DNA from: Candidatus Woesearchaeota archaeon
GTDB lineage: Archaea; Nanobdellota; Nanobdellia; Woesearchaeales; DSVV01
DNA length: 53,958 nucleotides
Reading direction: 5' to 3'
Assembly (NCBI GenBank): GCA_016219865.1
Contig: JACRKF010000027.1
Span: forward strand, 1 to 53,958
The notes below the pieces were generated by a model. It saw nothing but the letters and a program-made list of their open reading frames with translations, made no database searches and was not told the DNA's origin. The translations under genes and the position numbers were made by a program. Positions 16,877 to 24,933 of this stretch are shown here, one piece after another; positions within the stretch are counted from its first letter, which is position 1; every line of letters begins with the position of its first letter.

Positions 16877-17121
16877 AAGTAGTTTTAGATACAAATATCC
16901 TCATATCTGGCATTTATTGGAAAGGAGCTTCAGAAAGGATTCTTAATTATTGGGTTGAGAAAAGAATTGAACTAATAATTACAATTGAGATTAATTGAGA
17001 ACTCTACAGTTGTTTATCCAAAAGAAAAGATAATGATCTATTAAGATTAAAGAACTATGAGAATATCAAATTCATACAACCGCATGAGTTTATAGCTATT
17101 TTTGAAGGGATTAATAAGTAA
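16873..17121 (+). pseudogene. PIN-domain toxin remnant
   Basis: MKVVLDTNILISGIYWKG is a clear PIN N-terminus with the first catalytic Asp. After 41 codons an in-frame TGA (16996-16998) interrupts; the same frame continues with ELYSCLSKRKDND... to a TAA at 17119. With 82 sense codons it is also too short for the usual 130-140 aa and lacks the middle acidic residues. So it carries both a nonsense codon and an internal deletion. The paired AbrB gene seems to have outlived its toxin. Confidence 0.8.
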
Positions 17122-17154
17122 ATCGTAGTTATGAAGAAGAATGTTATCTTACGA

Positions 17155-17493
17155 TTATTTCACTTCCTCAGCAATAATAGAATAACCATCATTTGTCTTT
17201 ACAACTTTTCCAGTAACTGTAATATTCTGCCCTTCAATTAAAGAGAGATTTTCAGCGCCAAAAAGCGAGACATTGATAAAACATTGCTGCGCTATTGTCA
17301 GAAAATAGTTATTGCCTGCTTTTTGCGCAGCAACAATTCTTCCATTGAGAGCAATTGTCTTATCAATATCTTTATCAGAAATTGTTGTTATGCTTCTTTC
17401 ATCTAACTTTGCAGTTTTCAAAAAAGCAAATAATAAAATAATCCCTACAAAGAAAGTAACAAGAGCAATTTTAGTGATTGTTGATTCCTGCAT
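17155..17493 (-). CDS. Membrane-anchored OB-fold protein
   Basis: 112 aa. One N-terminal membrane helix (IALVTFFVGIILLFAFL) is followed by about 80 residues of beta-rich OB fold: KTIALNGRIVAAQKAGNNYFLTI, then GQNITVTGKVV. This resembles tRNA_anti-type nucleic-acid-binding domains, here probably facing outward. It is 70 nt downstream of the methylthiotransferase gene on the same strand and may be co-transcribed with it. Confidence 0.6.
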   Translation of the reverse strand: MQESTITKIALVTFFVGIILLFAFLKTAKLDERSITTISDKDIDKTIALNGRIVAAQKAGNNYFLTIAQQCFINVSLFGAENLSLIEGQNITVTGKVVKTNDGYSIIAEEVK

Positions 17494-17563
17494 GAGATTG
17501 CTGATGGTTGAGGATATAAATAGTTATTTATTTTTAGCAGATTTTATTACTGAGAATAGATAA

Positions 17564-18826
17564 TCACAAAATTTCACCATACAACGAATATTCATCAACT
17601 CGAACAATCTTCACATGCAGCATCTCTCCAAGTGCAAAATCTCCTTTTACAACGACTTGTTTATAGGTATGAGTTCTAGCAAGCATTGTCTGCGTTCCTT
17701 CTTTACCATAATCATCGATAATAACAATGCCTTGCCAACCAATCCATTTCTTATTGATTTCTGGCAATTGTGATTCAAACAATTCTGTTATCTTCCGAGA
17801 ACGTTCTGCAATAACCCCGCCTGCTAATTGCGGCAATGTTGCTGCAAAAGTTTTTGGTCGCGCTGAATAACGAGAAATATTAATAACATCAAATTTTAGT
17901 TGTTCAATAATTTTTAATGTTTCATTAAACTGCTCATCAGTTTCTTCTGGAAATCCGCAGATAATATCAGTTGCAATTGTAATCTCTGGTATTTTCTCTC
18001 GTAATCTTTGAACAATCTCAGAAAACTCTTCCCTAGTATAATCTCTTTTCATTGCTTTTAATACATCATTATCTCCTGCTTGCATAGGTATATGTAAAAA
18101 CTTAAACATTTTTGGATGCAAAAATATCTGCGTTAATTCGTCAATATAAAGTTTAAAATGATCAGGATTGCCCATTCCTAATCGAACCATAAATGCCCCA
18201 TCCAAAGCAAGTATTTCTCGCAATAATGCAGGCAATGCCAAACCAATATCTAATCCATACACAGCTGTATCCTGCGATGTTAGCCAGATCTCTTTAATAC
18301 TTTGACTAATTGCTGTTTTCACCTGCTGAAGAATAGCTTCCTTTTCAAACGATTGGAGGTTAAATCGCGCTGCTTTTGTCTTGCAAAAAGTACAATTGCC
18401 TAAACAGCCGCGATTGATAGGGATAATCTCAACAACTGGATTCTTTCTAATCTTAGGCAGATTAAGCCGTTGGTTATTTTCTTTTTTGATCAGCACAACT
18501 TTATTGCCATCAAGCGTTTGTTCAACAACATCAGTAATGTTATTTATCTGTGTTGTGCCAAGCAATGATAATCCTGCTAATTTTTCTGGATCAGTTTGCG
18601 CAATACAACCAGCAATAACAAGAGGTTTTTTTGGCAATGTTTTCAAATATCGAAAGAAATCCTTTTCAGTTGCATTTTTTACAGTGCATGAATTGATGAC
18701 AAACAGATCTGCTTGCTCTGCTGTTTTCACTATCTCATAACCGTCTTGTTGCAATATTCCTTGCATTGTTTCAGTATCTGCAACATTATTTGAACAACCT
18801 TGTGTGAAAAAGAATATTTTGTGCAT
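17564..18826 (-). CDS. tRNA t6A37 methylthiotransferase (CDKAL1/MtaB type)
   Basis: 420 aa. A UPF0004 domain with TQGCSNNVADTE and cluster Cys C11, C47 and C74 precedes a radical-SAM domain with C141-LGN-C145-TF-C148. Later blocks include LHIPMQAGDNDVLKAMKRDY and DIICGFPEETDEQF, and a C-terminal TRAM domain begins near 365. It converts t6A37 of ANN-decoding tRNAs to ms2t6A using SAM and two iron-sulfur clusters. Length and TRAM are as in archaeal homologues. Confidence 0.9.
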   Translation of the reverse strand: MHKIFFFTQGCSNNVADTETMQGILQQDGYEIVKTAEQADLFVINSCTVKNATEKDFFRYLKTLPKKPLVIAGCIAQTDPEKLAGLSLLGTTQINNITDVVEQTLDGNKVVLIKKENNQRLNLPKIRKNPVVEIIPINRGCLGNCTFCKTKAARFNLQSFEKEAILQQVKTAISQSIKEIWLTSQDTAVYGLDIGLALPALLREILALDGAFMVRLGMGNPDHFKLYIDELTQIFLHPKMFKFLHIPMQAGDNDVLKAMKRDYTREEFSEIVQRLREKIPEITIATDIICGFPEETDEQFNETLKIIEQLKFDVINISRYSARPKTFAATLPQLAGGVIAERSRKITELFESQLPEINKKWIGWQGIVIIDDYGKEGTQTMLARTHTYKQVVVKGDFALGEMLHVKIVRVDEYSLYGEIL

Positions 18827-18915
18827 AATAAGTAGTAAATCTGATTGTTTTTTAAATCTTTTGGATAGTGATATAATAAGAAAAATGTTAAATAAAAAAT
18901 AAGAAAAATATTTAA

Positions 18916-19107
18916 TTATTCTTTCTTTACATTAACTGCTTTTGGACCTCTGTCCCCTTGCTCTACATCAAATGTAACTGAATCATTATCACTTAAAGTT
19001 ACGCCTTCTGCTAAAGCTGTTTGATGCACAAAAACTTCTTTTCCGTCTTCGCCAGCAATAAATCCAAATCCTTTCATCTGGTTAAAAAATTTTACTGTTC
19101 CTTTCAT
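18916..19107 (-). CDS. Cold-shock domain protein
   Basis: 63 aa, a single CSD. MKGTVKFFNQMKGFGFIAGE holds the RNP1 motif KGFGFI; RNP2 is VFVHQ near 26. It ends DRGPKAVNVKKE. Such proteins bind single-stranded RNA/DNA as chaperones. CSD proteins are mostly bacterial and patchy in archaea, so transfer is possible. A GCTCT-GAT-AGAGC hairpin (about 19171-19183) lies in the spacer with the divergent FKBP gene. Confidence 0.9.
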   Translation of the reverse strand: MKGTVKFFNQMKGFGFIAGEDGKEVFVHQTALAEGVTLSDNDSVTFDVEQGDRGPKAVNVKKE

Positions 19108-19271
19108 GTTTAATCCCCATATTTAATTTATTTTATATTTAATCTTCAGAAACAAACTAACTTATGTTAAAAAGCTCTGATAGAGCATAGAAAAGAGTGA
19201 TCCTTTTTAAATGTTTGCCCAATATTTATAAATAGATAAATAATCCCTAACAAATATTCGGAGTTGATATT

Positions 19272-19697
19272 ATGGCAGTAAAACAAGGAGATACTGTAAA
19301 AGTAGAATACACTGGAACATTTGATAATGGAGAAATGTTTGATTCTTCAGAAGACAAAGGACCATTGCAATTTAAAGTTGGCGGACATGAAGTAATCAAG
19401 GGGTTTGATAATGCTGTTGTTGATATGGAAGTAAACCAAGAAAAAAGTATAACAGTTGAACCAAAAGACGGTTACGGCGAACCAAGAGAAGAATTAAAGC
19501 ACAAAGTGCCAAAAGATAAAATTCCAGCAGATGTTACTCCGCAAGTTGGCCAAACACTTGGCTTGCAAGATCCGCAAGGAAGAGTATTTCCAATAAAGAT
19601 TATCACAGTTGATGCAGATTCAATCACAATTGATGCAAACCATCCATTAGCTGGCAAAACATTACACTTTAAGATTAAATTGTTGGAAATTTTATAA
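19272..19697 (+). CDS. FKBP-type peptidyl-prolyl isomerase (SlyD-like)
   Basis: 141 aa. The FKBP half-domains VKVEYTGTFDNGEMFDSS and HEVIKGFDNAVVDM flank an inserted IF chaperone domain (DKIPADVTPQVGQTLGLQD...), ending NHPLAGKTLHFKIKLLEI. That is the short archaeal/SlyD layout. It accelerates proline isomerisation and assists folding in the cytosol. A TATA (TTTATAAAT near 19230) and GGAGTTGAT before the ATG give a short leader. Confidence 0.92.
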   Translation: MAVKQGDTVKVEYTGTFDNGEMFDSSEDKGPLQFKVGGHEVIKGFDNAVVDMEVNQEKSITVEPKDGYGEPREELKHKVPKDKIPADVTPQVGQTLGLQDPQGRVFPIKIITVDADSITIDANHPLAGKTLHFKIKLLEIL

Positions 19698-19719
19698 AAA
19701 TATATATGGGGGATGAATT

Positions 19720-20094
19720 ATGCAAACACAACAACTTTCAGAGATAGTAAGAGTTTCAGTTAATAAAAATAAAGGTCTTTCACAAGCAGAAAAAACTATG
19801 TATTTAGACCAATCGGTGTTAGATGGACTAAGAGATAATCCAGAAATAATTAGAGGCTTGCGCTGCACTGTAACTTTAAATCCAACAGATGAAATAGGAT
19901 ATAGATTTCAATATGCTTTTGATATATCATTCTTAGATGCTATTGGAGCTAAAATATATACTATTTCTGGATTAAATAGCACCAAATATATTCTTAATAT
20001 AAACAATAACGAATTTAGCTGCAATATAATTGGTTATCCTAGATATATATCAACTTATGAAAACTTAATCATGAGACTAAAACTATATCCGTAA
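19720..20094 (+). CDS. Hypothetical protein, possibly shortened by a frameshift
   Basis: 124 aa, starting after a GGGGGATG binding site. No family recognised; the sequence is mixed alpha/beta with no signal. Beyond its stop, another frame stays open to 20270 and reads like real protein (KPQIPQLELAFFIFNNIRK..., RIADAFTGLTPTK) without its own start or binding site. A single indel near 20055-20095 would join the two into about 180 aa. The open frame ends right at a hairpin repeat that was later split by an IS relic. Confidence 0.5.
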   Translation: MQTQQLSEIVRVSVNKNKGLSQAEKTMYLDQSVLDGLRDNPEIIRGLRCTVTLNPTDEIGYRFQYAFDISFLDAIGAKIYTISGLNSTKYILNINNNEFSCNIIGYPRYISTYENLIMRLKLYP

Positions 20095-20270
20095 CTAAAG
20101 AAAAAGAAATAATAAATGATGATGATAAACCACAAATACCACAATTAGAACTCGCATTTTTTATATTTAACAATATAAGAAAAGATGTTGCATATAAAAC
20201 ATTATTAAGATATAGTAAAAATTATCAAAGAATAGCAGATGCTTTTACTGGTTTAACTCCGACAAAATAA

Positions 20271-20290
20271 AAATCCCAACCACCCCAAGG
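20271..20290. repeat. Left half of an interrupted hairpin repeat
   Basis: AAATCCCAACCACCCCAAGG matches the start of the intact repeat at 38441-38484 (AAATCCCAATCACCGCAAG). The right half is at 20634-20664, on the other side of the IS relic. Confidence 0.55.
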
Positions 20291-20633
20291 GCAATGTCAT
20301 TAAGTTAAGGAATTTTCTTGCTTAATTTATCTAATCTTTCTAAATCTGTCAATAGTTTCTCTGCTGTTCCTAAATATCTGATGTTTTTAGTAATATATTT
20401 TCCACCTATCTTTACTCTGTCTTCAATAATGAACAAAATATGATACCAATGGCTAGAATCTCAACAATGTATGATCTATTAAATGGAATAATCTTTAGTA
20501 GCTCTCTTGGTCCTCATAAATTACATGAATTTGATTTGGGAATAGAACTTATTCAAGAAAAGAACAGCGTCACAAAAGAAAAAACTTCATGAATCAAAGA
20601 AGGTGTTTATAATGCTTAACTTAATGACATTGC
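20291..20633. mobile_element. IS4-like relic / MITE with 19-bp terminal inverted repeats
   Basis: GCAATGTCATTAAGTTAAG (20291-20309) is the exact reverse complement of CTTAACTTAATGACATTGC (20615-20633). Inside, the minus strand encodes KIGGKYITKNIRYLGTAEKL before a stop near 20310, like the N-terminal region of archaeal IS transposases. The plus strand encodes ARISTMYDLLNGIIF...SSLGPHKLHEFDLGIELIQ, which resembles an IS4-type transposase segment. Both are short, so this is a deleted, non-autonomous element of 343 bp. The flanks ACCCCAAGG and ATCGCAAGC may be a decayed 9-bp target duplication. Confidence 0.75.
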
Positions 20634-20664
20634 ATCGCAAGCGATGGGGTATCCTCCAACAAAT
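20634..20664. repeat. Right half of the interrupted hairpin repeat
   Basis: ATCGCAAGCGAT hairpin followed by GGGGTATCCTCCAACAAAT, identical over 20 nt (TGGGGTATCCTCCAACAAAT) to the copy at 38465-38484. Confidence 0.7.
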
Positions 20665-20731
20665 GAGTAAAACAAAAGCTTTCGTATGTGTTTGGACAAA
20701 ATTTATATAGCTGAAAGTTCTATTTATAACC

Positions 20732-21025
20732 ATGACTAACAATAAACAACTAATCATAAACCTAAAAAGAAAAATACTTCCTATTCTAAAGAAACATCAT
20801 ATAAAGAAAGCAGGCATCTTTGGAAGTTATGCAAGGGGAGAGCAAACTAAAAAGAGTGATATTGATATTTTAGTTGAACTTCCTAGTGGGATTGGTTTTG
20901 GTTTTGCAGGAATAGAATTAGAATTAGAAAAAAAACTTAGAAAAAAGGTTGATTTATTAACATACAATGGAATTAATAAGAGACTTAAAACTAGCATATT
21001 AGATGATGAGATCAGGATATTATGA
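20732..21025 (+). CDS. mntA: MNT-type nucleotidyltransferase antitoxin (MntA-like)
   Basis: 97 aa. GIFGSYARGEQTKKSDIDIL holds the GSx10DxD motif (S32, D43, D45) of minimal nucleotidyltransferases. In MntA-HepT systems this enzyme AMPylates and silences the HEPN toxin. Its stop overlaps the start of the next gene (ATGA). TTTATATAG near 20709 gives a leaderless promoter. Confidence 0.9.
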   Translation: MTNNKQLIINLKRKILPILKKHHIKKAGIFGSYARGEQTKKSDIDILVELPSGIGFGFAGIELELEKKLRKKVDLLTYNGINKRLKTSILDDEIRIL

Positions 21026-21366
21026 AAAAACAACCATTAATCTATATAGAGCATATCTATGAATCAATTCAGAATATAGAAGAATTTATGGAAAATTTAA
21101 GTGAAGAAGATTTAAGATCAAAAAAACTTTATCAAAATGCAATTGTTCGTGAATTAGAAATTATTGGCGAGGCAACAAAGAATATTCATTCTGGATTCAC
21201 CAATAAATATCCTAATGTTCCTTGGAGTGAAATAGCAAAGACAAGAGATAAACTAATACACTATTACTTTGAAGTTGATCTAAAAATATTATGGGATATA
21301 ATTCATGTTGATATTCCATCTCTAAAAAAACAGATTATTGAAATTCTCAAACAAGAAAAGAAATAA
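21022..21366 (+). CDS. hepT: HEPN-domain toxin (HepT-like, DUF86)
   Basis: 114 aa, all helical. TRDKLIHYYFEVD carries the Rx4HxY-type HEPN active site (R75, H80, with the following Tyr). That Tyr region is the target of AMPylation by MntA in characterised pairs. Directly coupled to the nucleotidyltransferase gene by a 4-nt overlap. It appears intact and would be an RNase (tRNA or mRNA). Confidence 0.9.
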   Translation: MKKQPLIYIEHIYESIQNIEEFMENLSEEDLRSKKLYQNAIVRELEIIGEATKNIHSGFTNKYPNVPWSEIAKTRDKLIHYYFEVDLKILWDIIHVDIPSLKKQIIEILKQEKK

Positions 21367-21372
21367 TAAATG

Positions 21373-21846
21373 TTAACTATAGAATAATCTCTTTTTTATT
21401 ATTGTATTCTTCATTTTATCCTTATTCTCTTTAGCTCTCTTCCCAATCTCCAGCAACGGAACAACAACAAAATCTCTCTCAAAGATTCTAGGATGCGGCA
21501 CAACTAGATTCTTTCGATTAATTCTCTGATTGCCATAAAACAAAATATCAACATCAATTGTTCGTGGACCATTTCTAATAGTCTTTCTCCGTTTTAATTT
21601 CTTCTCAACAATTCTTGCAAAATATAATAATTGATTAGCACTCAGAACAGTTCTAGCTTTTAGCGCGCAATTATAGAAGTTCCTCTGATTAAAATAACCA
21701 ACAGGTTTTGTTTCATAAATAGAAGATATTTTATTGACTATAATCTTTTCTCTAAGCAATTCAATTGCTTTTAATAGATTTCCTTTTCTATTGCCAACAT
21801 TTGAACCAAGCGCAAGATAAATTATTGCCATTTTATTCACATTCAT
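21373..21846 (-). CDS. folK: HPPK, 6-hydroxymethyl-7,8-dihydropterin pyrophosphokinase
   Basis: 157 aa. IYLALGSNVGNRKGNL, YETKPVGYFNQRNFYNCAL, the signature GPRTIDVDILFYG and VVPHPRIFERDFVVVPLLEI are all present. It transfers pyrophosphate from ATP to hydroxymethyl-dihydropterin. Translation may begin at Met6 (21831). Third gene of a pabC-folP-folK operon, 25 nt after folP. Confidence 0.95.
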   Translation of the reverse strand: MNVNKMAIIYLALGSNVGNRKGNLLKAIELLREKIIVNKISSIYETKPVGYFNQRNFYNCALKARTVLSANQLLYFARIVEKKLKRRKTIRNGPRTIDVDILFYGNQRINRKNLVVPHPRIFERDFVVVPLLEIGKRAKENKDKMKNTIIKKRLFYS

Positions 21847-21871
21847 TATTCAGATTTGTTATTCAAATTTA

Positions 21872-22711
21872 TTATAGCTCTTCAACTATCTGCGCAACTT
21901 GTTTATGTTCCTTTACATCATGCACTCGCAGATAAGAAACTCCTTGCAGCAAAGCTATCGTATTCATTGCAATTGTTCCAGCTAATCTTTCCTGCGCATC
22001 TGCTCCTGTTATTTTGCCAATAAACGATTTTCTTGATACTCCTAGCAATACTGGATAACCAAGAGAAACAAACACATCAAGATTACGGATAATCTCAAGA
22101 TTATGCTCAACTGTTTTCCCAAATCCTATTCCAGGATCAAGAATAATATTTTGCTGTTTTATTCCAGCTTTTTTTGCAAGCATTGCTCGCTCTGCTAAAA
22201 AACGTTTAATTTCTGCAACTATATCTTCATATTTTGGATTAACCTGCATTGTCTGCGGAGTTCCCTGCATATGCATTATTACAACACTTGCATCATATTT
22301 TGCAATTATTTTTGCCATTGCTGAGTCAGATAATCCTGCAATATCATTGATAATATCTGCTCCAATCTTCAAACATTCTTCAGCAACAATTGTTTTGCAG
22401 GTATCAACAGAGATTAAGACAGGCAATTGATTGTCGACAATATATTGTTTTATTGCTTTTATCACAGGCAATAATCTTTCTAATTCTTGTTCTGCAGTTA
22501 TTGAAACAGCTCCTGGTCTTGAACTTTCTGCGCCAAAATCAAGAATATCAGCTCCATCTTCAATTAATTGAATTGCATGTTCTATAGCGCTTTCTACTGG
22601 GATATATTTTCCGCCGTCATAGAAAGAATCAGCAGTTAGATTAACAATACCCATCAACTTAACTTTTCTTTCTTTTTTATTTTTATCTTTATTTCTTAGA
22701 ATTACTGCCAT
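21872..22711 (-). CDS. folP: Dihydropteroate synthase
   Basis: I start at 22711 (MAVILRNKD...), giving 279 aa as in bacterial FolP; the track ORF runs further into pabC. MGIVNLTADSFYDGGK is the pterin/pABA loop 1; DFGAESSRPGA (loop 2), ILDPGIGFGKT and LLGVSRKSFIG follow, ending RVHDVKEHKQ. It condenses pterin pyrophosphate with pABA. The start lies 23 nt inside pabC (TATTATGGC), which implies translational coupling. Confidence 0.93.
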   Translation of the reverse strand: MAVILRNKDKNKKERKVKLMGIVNLTADSFYDGGKYIPVESAIEHAIQLIEDGADILDFGAESSRPGAVSITAEQELERLLPVIKAIKQYIVDNQLPVLISVDTCKTIVAEECLKIGADIINDIAGLSDSAMAKIIAKYDASVVIMHMQGTPQTMQVNPKYEDIVAEIKRFLAERAMLAKKAGIKQQNIILDPGIGFGKTVEHNLEIIRNLDVFVSLGYPVLLGVSRKSFIGKITGADAQERLAGTIAMNTIALLQGVSYLRVHDVKEHKQVAQIVEEL

Positions 22712-23525
22712 AATATCCCTGAACAAATGCTTTAAAATCAACATGCAACTGCTTTGTAATCTCACCAGCTTTGCCTTTGCCAATAATCATTGCATCAATT
22801 TTTACAACAGGAACTATTTCCATAGTGGTGTTAGTTAAAAAACATTCATCACAATTAACAAGATCATTTTTCATAAGTTTTCTTATCTCAACTTTAAGAT
22901 ACTTTTCTGCAAGCTTAAGAACAATGGCTCTAGTAATACCATCTAATACATTAGGTGAAGTCAATAATCTTCCATTTTTAATAATATAAAAATTACTTGT
23001 TGTGCATTCTGTAATCTCATCACCATGTGAAAACAACGCATCAAATACATTCTTCTGCTTTGCCTCTCGCGCTGCAAGGATATTAGCTAAAAAGTTGATT
23101 GATTTAATTTTTGGCAATGTTCTGGAATATTTTGAAATAATTAAATTGACACCATCATAAAGATTTTTATCATAAACAACAAATTCTTTTGCAATAATAA
23201 AGAATTGCGGTTTGCAATCTTTAACTAATCCCATCTCGCCAATGCCGCGAGTAACAGTTAATCTAATATATGCTTCATCAAGCTTATTCTTCTTGATTGT
23301 TTTCTCAATTTCTATTTTCATCTGCTGTTTTGTTATTGGGATAACTAATTGCATCTGTTTTGCAGAAAGATATAATCTATTAAGATGTTGATCAGCCATA
23401 AAAAGTTTGCCGTTATACGTCCTTAATGTCTCAAATACGCCATCGCCATACAATAAACCATGATCAAATACAGAAATGCATGCTTTCTCTCTAGGAATCA
23501 ACTTACCATTGATATTTATGAGCAT
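22689..23525 (-). CDS. pabC: PLP fold-type IV aminotransferase/lyase, likely aminodeoxychorismate lyase
   Basis: 278 aa. FDHGLLYGDGVFETLRTYNG is the N-terminal signature of the class IV family (IlvE, DAAT, PabC). The Schiff-base Lys is in YIRLTVTRG... AREAKQKNVFDALF, and ECTTSNFYIIKNG is conserved. Sequence alone cannot separate BCAT from PabC; the overlap with folP and folK argues for 4-amino-4-deoxychorismate lyase making pABA. PabA/PabB are not in the window. Confidence 0.8.
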   Translation of the reverse strand: MLININGKLIPREKACISVFDHGLLYGDGVFETLRTYNGKLFMADQHLNRLYLSAKQMQLVIPITKQQMKIEIEKTIKKNKLDEAYIRLTVTRGIGEMGLVKDCKPQFFIIAKEFVVYDKNLYDGVNLIISKYSRTLPKIKSINFLANILAAREAKQKNVFDALFSHGDEITECTTSNFYIIKNGRLLTSPNVLDGITRAIVLKLAEKYLKVEIRKLMKNDLVNCDECFLTNTTMEIVPVVKIDAMIIGKGKAGEITKQLHVDFKAFVQGYYGSNSKK

Positions 23526-23576
23526 AGTTTAAAAGAAGAATTAGTGGATATATAAATTTTTGTGATTAGCAAAAAT

Positions 23577-24023
23577 TTATCCAACAAACTCTGACTTAAA
23601 CTGCTTCAAAGAAGTCATAGAAACTGCTTTAATTATGCTGTAATTGTTAATAATATATTGTATAAACTGATAATATTCATCGCTATCTTTAACGCGCAGC
23701 TTAACCAATACTTCAAAATCTCCTGTGACAATGTCAACACTTTCAACCTCATTATGTTTTGCAAGCTTCTCACACACATCATCAATTTTTCCGTATTTAT
23801 CCTGACTAACACGTATCAATAAATAAGCGCAATATCCCAAACCAATCTTTTTATAGTCAAAAACAGCTTTGTATGCCTTGATAGCTCCTTCTTTTTCCAT
23901 CTTTTTGATATTATAATGGATTGTCGTTGATGGTTCTTTCATTTTTTTAGCAAGCTGAGTTATCTGCGGTGTGCAAAAACCATGTTTAAAAAGTTCAATT
24001 AGTCTTGGAGTGATGTTTTTCAT
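23577..24023 (-). CDS. Lrp/AsnC-family transcription regulator
   Basis: 148 aa. N-terminal winged HTH (GFCTPQITQLAKKMKEPSTTIHYNIKKMEKEG) and a C-terminal RAM domain (YLLIRVSQDKYGKIDDV..., VETVDIVTGDFEVLVKLRV-like). RAM domains sense amino acids. Divergent from an aspartate/glutamate racemase gene, which is a plausible target; the shared spacer holds a TTATTCA/TGAATAA inverted repeat around the racemase TATA box. Confidence 0.9.
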   Translation of the reverse strand: MKNITPRLIELFKHGFCTPQITQLAKKMKEPSTTIHYNIKKMEKEGAIKAYKAVFDYKKIGLGYCAYLLIRVSQDKYGKIDDVCEKLAKHNEVESVDIVTGDFEVLVKLRVKDSDEYYQFIQYIINNYSIIKAVSMTSLKQFKSEFVG

Positions 24024-24078
24024 CTTATTTTTGTATAATATTCAACTATTTATATTATTTTCGATATTTTTCCGAATA

Positions 24079-24112
24079 TTATTCAGTTATATATATTATG
24101 ATAAATGAATAA
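24079..24112. promoter_or_regulatory. Inverted repeat around the racemase promoter
   Basis: TTATTCA (24079-24085) and TGAATAA (24106-24112) flank GTTATATATATT, the likely TATA box about 28-30 nt before the ATG at 24122. A site for the divergent Lrp-type regulator is plausible but unproved. Confidence 0.4.
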
Positions 24113-24121
24113 CATATATTC

Positions 24122-24862
24122 ATGGCAAAAATAACAGAATCAAGAATACCAAAGAAACATGGAAAACGTCTCGGCATTATTGGCGGTATTGGCGCAGAAA
24201 CAAGTTCCAAGCTTTGTTTAGCTATAAATCAAAGAATAAGAAAAGCAACAGCAATACAACCAGATATTCTGCTGGAGAATGTGCCAATGCCTGATAAAGA
24301 AATGCTTAAATTAATGCAAGGAAAGAAAACAGAGCTGGCAGTTGAAATACTAAAAACAGCAGTAGTAAATTTAAACAAGACAAATGTTGATTTTATTATA
24401 ATCCCATGCAATACTGTGCATATATTTATTGATAAATTACGAGCAGTTTCAGTTGCGCCAATAGTAAGTATAATAGAAGAAACAGCAAAAAAATGCAAAG
24501 AATTACAGTTGCAGAAAATTGGATTGCTTGCATCACAGACGACAATTGACAATCATTTGTTTGAAAACGTATTTAAAAAAAGAGAAATGAACATAATTAC
24601 ACCTGACGACAAAGATCAAGAGATAATAAATAAGACAATTGTAAGGATACTTGATAAAAAAACAGAAAATAACGATAAAACACAGATAAAAGAAATAATC
24701 AAAAGATTACAAAGAAAAGGCGCAGAAGCAATCATCCTCGGCTGCACAGATCTGCAACTGCTAGTAGATACTACGAATATTGCACAAGAAACAGAAGTTC
24801 CATTGATTGACACCTGTAAAGTGCTGGAAGATGTTGCTGTTAAGAGATTGATGGGAAAATAG
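24122..24862 (+). CDS. Aspartate/glutamate racemase family protein
   Basis: 246 aa. GIIGGIGAETSSKL near 18-31 and the two catalytic Cys blocks IIPCNTVH (C96) and ILGCTDLQLL (C208) are both intact. It interconverts L- and D-forms of Asp or Glu without PLP; similar proteins also act as maleate isomerase or hydantoin racemase, so the substrate is open. Paired divergently with an Lrp-type regulator. Confidence 0.85.
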   Translation: MAKITESRIPKKHGKRLGIIGGIGAETSSKLCLAINQRIRKATAIQPDILLENVPMPDKEMLKLMQGKKTELAVEILKTAVVNLNKTNVDFIIIPCNTVHIFIDKLRAVSVAPIVSIIEETAKKCKELQLQKIGLLASQTTIDNHLFENVFKKREMNIITPDDKDQEIINKTIVRILDKKTENNDKTQIKEIIKRLQRKGAEAIILGCTDLQLLVDTTNIAQETEVPLIDTCKVLEDVAVKRLMGK

Positions 24863-24933
24863 CAACACCAGAATCACACAATACAATCCTATTCCATAAC
24901 TTTTATTAACACAAAAATAACAGCAACTAACAA

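Noticed and set aside
16996-16998. TGA in the PIN gene as a recoded codon
   Set aside because: No recoding structure is visible and the gene is also internally shortened, so decay is simpler.
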